Shown here piece after piece: positions 62,930 through 64,000 of a DNA stretch of 64,000 nucleotides. The first letter of the stretch is position 1; each line of letters opens with the position of its first letter. The notes under the pieces were generated by a model, which was not told where the DNA came from, searched no databases, and saw only the letters and a list, made by a program, of their open reading frames with translations. The position numbers and the translations under genes were made by a program. The stretch is from Spirosomataceae bacterium TFI 002. Its GTDB lineage: Bacteria; Bacteroidota; Bacteroidia; Cytophagales; Spirosomataceae. The DNA is taken from positions 248,001 through 312,000 of the forward strand of contig LT907983.1 of NCBI GenBank assembly GCA_900230115.1. Reading direction: 5' to 3'.

Positions 62930-63787
62930 TTAGAAATGTCGAACTACAGAACTTTCATAACTCATTTCCACTTTACATTCTTCAGTATTACCAATTATAG
63001 GTGCGGCATCCTTAAAATGGGGAACTGAGCAAAGCGGAATGTAAGCTTCAGACACGAGTAAACCCGAAGTAGGGTCCAAACCAACCCATCCTGCACCTGG
63101 TAGAAAAACCTCCACCCAAGCATGAAAAACTAACATATCTTTGGATTCATCATCAAAATTGAGATCAACCAAATATCCCGATACAAACCTTGCAGCAATA
63201 CCTTTGGCCCTAAAAATGTTGATACAAAGCCATGTGAAATCTCGACATGAACCCGAATTATTTATAATTGTCTCACTGGGAGATTGAACTCCATGCTCAA
63301 ACCTTAAAAGGTAATCAAATTGATTAAAAACGAGCTTGTTAATACCAATCACAAAGTCTAATGTTTTTCCATTTGATGGCAGACTCTGTTGAGATAGCCA
63401 ATTTTGAACCTCGCTTTGATCATATATATGTAAATACATTCCAAGACTTTCCTCCTGAGTTTTCTCATATTTAAATGGAAAATGCTCGGCATGTAGTTCA
63501 AGGAAAAAATCAAAGGGATTGAAAGCCATCAATCGAGCCTTGAAACTAACTATTATAGACAAGAAGTCTATCTTTTCAAGAAAAACTAATCTTGTTATTG
63601 CGTTACCAAAAACGCCAACTTGCTCTCGTGCATGGAATGATTTTGGAGTTATTTCCATACGATAGTCCAAAATTTGAGCATGCGAATTCTGCGAAGGTTG
63701 CAAACGAATCATGTGAGGACCGGCCGCAACCCTTCTATCAAACTTGTAATGTGTAGAATGAACTATTGATACTTCTCTAATACCCAT
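62930..63787 (-). CDS. Transglutaminase-like cysteine peptidase
   Basis: This 285-residue protein has a bacterial transglutaminase N-terminal domain (HSTHYKFDRRVAAGPHMIRL) and a transglutaminase core with C181 in SGSCRDFTWL, H222 in FHAWVEVFLP and D238 in GLDPT. Proteins of this type are encoded with alpha-E and ATP-grasp-like proteins in a conserved bacterial cluster for peptide or protein modification. Its start overlaps the upstream alpha-E gene stop by one base (TAATG). Confidence 0.9.
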   Translation of the reverse strand: MGIREVSIVHSTHYKFDRRVAAGPHMIRLQPSQNSHAQILDYRMEITPKSFHAREQVGVFGNAITRLVFLEKIDFLSIIVSFKARLMAFNPFDFFLELHAEHFPFKYEKTQEESLGMYLHIYDQSEVQNWLSQQSLPSNGKTLDFVIGINKLVFNQFDYLLRFEHGVQSPSETIINNSGSCRDFTWLCINIFRAKGIAARFVSGYLVDLNFDDESKDMLVFHAWVEVFLPGAGWVGLDPTSGLLVSEAYIPLCSVPHFKDAAPIIGNTEECKVEMSYESSVVRHF

Positions 63788-64000
63788 TATGTAGAAAAGT
63801 AGTTATTGATGAGGTTATTATTAATGCTTGAAACTGTTTGTGCACAAGTACTTAAATATTCAATAGGATTTTGAAGTACATCGTCAACCGATTCATAGCT
63901 CAAGTCGTTTTTGAATTTTTGTGCCAATAATTTTACAGATTTCTCCTTGCCTCTTTTATCAATTCCAAGTTCTGTAAGGTGAGAGCAGATATGAATAATA
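63787..64000 (-). CDS. Alpha-E domain protein, 3' end only
   Basis: The minus-strand frame is open to the right edge, and only the last 70 codons lie in the window. It reads HICSHLTELGIDKRGKEKSV and later LQNPIEYLSTCAQTVSSIN, ending NNYFST. The helical sequence, the position just before the transglutaminase and the TAATG overlap fit the C-terminus of an alpha-E (DUF403) protein. The matching circularly permuted ATP-grasp gene is expected beyond the edge. The identity is inferred mainly from context. Confidence 0.6.
   Translation of the reverse strand, partial: IIHICSHLTELGIDKRGKEKSVKLLAQKFKNDLSYESVDDVLQNPIEYLSTCAQTVSSINNNLINNYFST

Noticed and set aside
1-64000. CRISPR arrays, insertion sequences, prophage or restriction/defence genes
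   Set aside because: I saw no regularly spaced repeats, transposase or integrase motifs, phage structural genes or defence-gene families on either strand.

Overview
This window looks like a chromosomal segment from a Bacteroidota bacterium, most likely order Cytophagales (Spirosomaceae or a Leadbetterella/Lacihabitans-like lineage; genus not resolved). The evidence is low GC with TAA-rich stops, repeated TAnnTTTG -7 promoter motifs, weak Shine-Dalgarno signals, three proteins with type IX secretion (T9SS) tails, sulfatases, many lipoproteins, and family choices typical of the phylum (RNase Y beside ZapA, PxpBCA, Nfu-type NifU, DUF6132, RhlE-like helicase). No prophage, insertion sequence or CRISPR array is visible. 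This is mostly ordinary core and accessory chromosome, and I do not see a large undescribed system.

Layout. 1-5.2 kb: end of a small secreted protein, a two-gene sulfatase operon, a decayed small gene and an M19 dipeptidase. 5.3-11.5 kb: a small sulfur/rhodanese membrane cassette, a cold-shock protein, SnoaL and YhhN proteins, a DHFR-like reductase, a secreted alpha/beta hydrolase, a DEAD-box helicase and a DUF1569 protein. 11.6-18.1 kb: DUF2891 lipoprotein plus a motif-divergent Nramp transporter, a D-lactate-dehydrogenase-like enzyme, and a minus-strand group holding a two-component system, a small conserved protein and an orphan periplasmic four-helix-bundle protein. 18.4-30.7 kb: VOC and T9SS proteins, a pirin/DUF4440/PhoD operon, a CPBP protease, an SMP-30-like lipoprotein, DUF3592 plus an FAD oxidoreductase, a phospholipase D lipoprotein and DoxX.

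31-40.1 kb: the pheT / coiled-coil / zapA / rny cluster linking translation, division and RNA decay, then a collagen-like lipoprotein, a CotH T9SS protein, a lysine/alanine-dehydrogenase-like protein and a zinc-less sirtuin. 40.2-48.3 kb: topA, aconitase, an unknown 116-residue protein, prs and rplY. 48.3-49.2 kb: tRNA-Ser(GGA), tRNA-Arg(ACG), and a damaged second copy of the tRNA-Arg 3' half that shares a 26-bp exact repeat with the intact gene. 49.2-56 kb: TIM-barrel isomerase, asparaginase, TPR protein, etfBA with a perfect palindrome at its predicted start site, a zinc phospholipase C-like protein, rpsT, radC and a rhodanese. 55.9-64 kb: a 36-residue membrane micro-protein, 5-oxoprolinase genes pxpBCA coupled to a T9SS protein, a lipoprotein, an XRE/ImmA-like regulator, NifU, and a transglutaminase / alpha-E operon running off the right edge.

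The points most worth a second look are the tRNA-Arg remnant and repeat, the A19-U56 swap in the intact tRNA-Arg, the frameshifted remnant at 3.9-4.05 kb, the etfBA palindrome, the Nramp homologue without its metal-binding motifs, the orphan 4HB sensor next to a two-component system, the coiled-coil partner candidate for ZapA, and the micro-protein after pxpA. Starts were moved inward from the longest open frame where a signal peptide, family N-terminus or 4-nt overlap supported it.
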